From: Acidimicrobiaceae bacterium
GTDB lineage: Bacteria; Actinomycetota; Acidimicrobiia; Acidimicrobiales; Palsa-688
Assembly (NCBI GenBank): GCA_030838025.1
Contig: JAUTXM010000238.1
Span: forward strand, 1 to 5,740
Length of the DNA: 5,740 nt
Direction of reading: 5' to 3'
Shown: in pieces, positions 5,218 through 5,740 of the stretch
Position numbering within the stretch: the first letter of the stretch is position 1
Layout: every line of letters starts with the position of its first letter
The notes under the pieces: generated by a model
Seen by the model: the letters and a program-made list of their open reading frames with translations, nothing else
Told to the model about the DNA's origin: nothing
The model's database searches: none
Made by a program: the position numbers and the translations under genes

Positions 5218-5740
5218 TAGTTGACTGGACAAGGCCACAGCGCTTCGAGAGCCCTGTGAATGGCGTGCGAACAGAGAGCCCGTTCTCGTCGAACATGCTG
5301 GTGGAGAAATGCTCAACCGAGGCGCAGCATGCGGCGATAGTGGGTGCAGGTACGTCGGCGCGGCCCGCCGTGAATACACCAATCGAGGCTTTCCGAAGGA
5401 CGTCGTTGGGGGATTGGGATCGCGATTCGACGACTTGGGAACGGCACCTCCGTTGCGCTTGATATCATGCCTCCCCGTTACCGCCGGTCGGCGTCAGGCA
5501 GGAAAACGGCGACCGGTGACATCAACCGACGGCCAATCTGTTCTCGCCACCATTTCCACCGCCCTGCTTTTGCGAGATCACAAACGTCGCCAGCAATGCT
5601 GTGAAGCTGAGCACCCGCAGTGAGTTGGAGGATCGTTTGCAAGGTCCACGTTGGCGGCCACGGCTGGAGAACCTCGTCGCTTTCCGTGAACCGTGCCCTT
5701 CGCATCGTGCTGTGCCGTGAGAGCGAGCGTGCCTTCGAGC
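5218..5740. other. 523-bp right end without a recognisable gene
   Basis: After the DUF1028 stop only short open frames exist on both strands (for example plus 5309-5623 and minus 5478-5705), and none resembles a known family. A short plus-strand frame from GTG 5686 runs off the right edge (MNRALRIVLCRESERAFE) with coding-like third positions but no ribosome binding site close by; it may be the first codons of the next gene. No transposase remnant, tRNA or repeat array was seen. Confidence 0.5.
5233..5264 (+). terminator. Imperfect hairpin after the DUF1028 gene
   Basis: CACAG (5236-5240) pairs with CTGTG (5254-5258), then after one C-C mismatch GCTT (5242-5245) pairs with GAGC (5249-5252) around a 3-nt loop. 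An outer GCC/GGC pair (5233-5235/5262-5264) is possible across a bulge. It begins about 16 bases after the stop. No T-run follows, so it would be a U-less terminator at best. Confidence 0.3.

Noticed and set aside
5478..5705. Minus-strand 75-residue open frame at the right end
   Set aside because: There is no ribosome binding site and no recognisable motif, and third-position bias is weak; not enough to call a gene.
5595..5717. Small plus-strand frame from GTG in the right end (MKLSTRSELEDRLQG)
   Set aside because: The first residues look protein-like, but there is no ribosome binding site and the rest is Pro/Arg-rich without family resemblance.

Overview
The window reads as chromosomal DNA of a high-GC actinobacterium. 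The GC-rich third codon positions, the many GTG starts, the actinobacterial HhH-GPD-like repair family and two TANNNT boxes seven or eight bases upstream of start codons (the leaderless mRNA pattern) all fit. An Acidimicrobiia-type organism is my guess, not something the sequence proves.

Left third, GC-rich (1-3098). A short unrecognised protein (22-306) overlaps an alpha/beta hydrolase (303-1100), both on the plus strand. All following genes to 3098 are on the minus strand. In transcription order they are an HhH-GPD-type DNA repair protein (3098-2520), the sulfur carrier ThiS (2505-2305), thiamine phosphate synthase ThiE (2312-1635) and, after a 156-bp gap, a secreted FxLYD-like lipoprotein (1478-1137). 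HhH, thiS and thiE are tightly packed and probably co-transcribed. ThiS donates sulfur for the thiazole ring and ThiE joins thiazole and pyrimidine; the repair protein has no obvious link to thiamine. No TPP riboswitch is visible, and a leaderless start at 3098 would leave no room for one.

Right part, visibly less GC-rich (about 3280-5740). A 710-bp gap (3099-3808) holds hairpins, short direct repeats and only scraps of open frame. Then comes a divergent pair: a small two-helix membrane protein resembling DUF4760 (4378-3809, minus) and a DUF1028 Ntn-fold protein with a C-terminal putative peptidoglycan-binding domain (4393-5217, plus). Their start codons are 14 bp apart and share the palindrome CACTAGTG. 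The last 520 bp hold nothing I can identify.

I found no obvious new multi-gene system. The most notable observations are a 13-bp tandem duplication that throws the best start of the hydrolase out of frame, a possible one-base frame break in the lipoprotein signal peptide, and the compact divergent start region between the DUF4760-like and DUF1028 genes.
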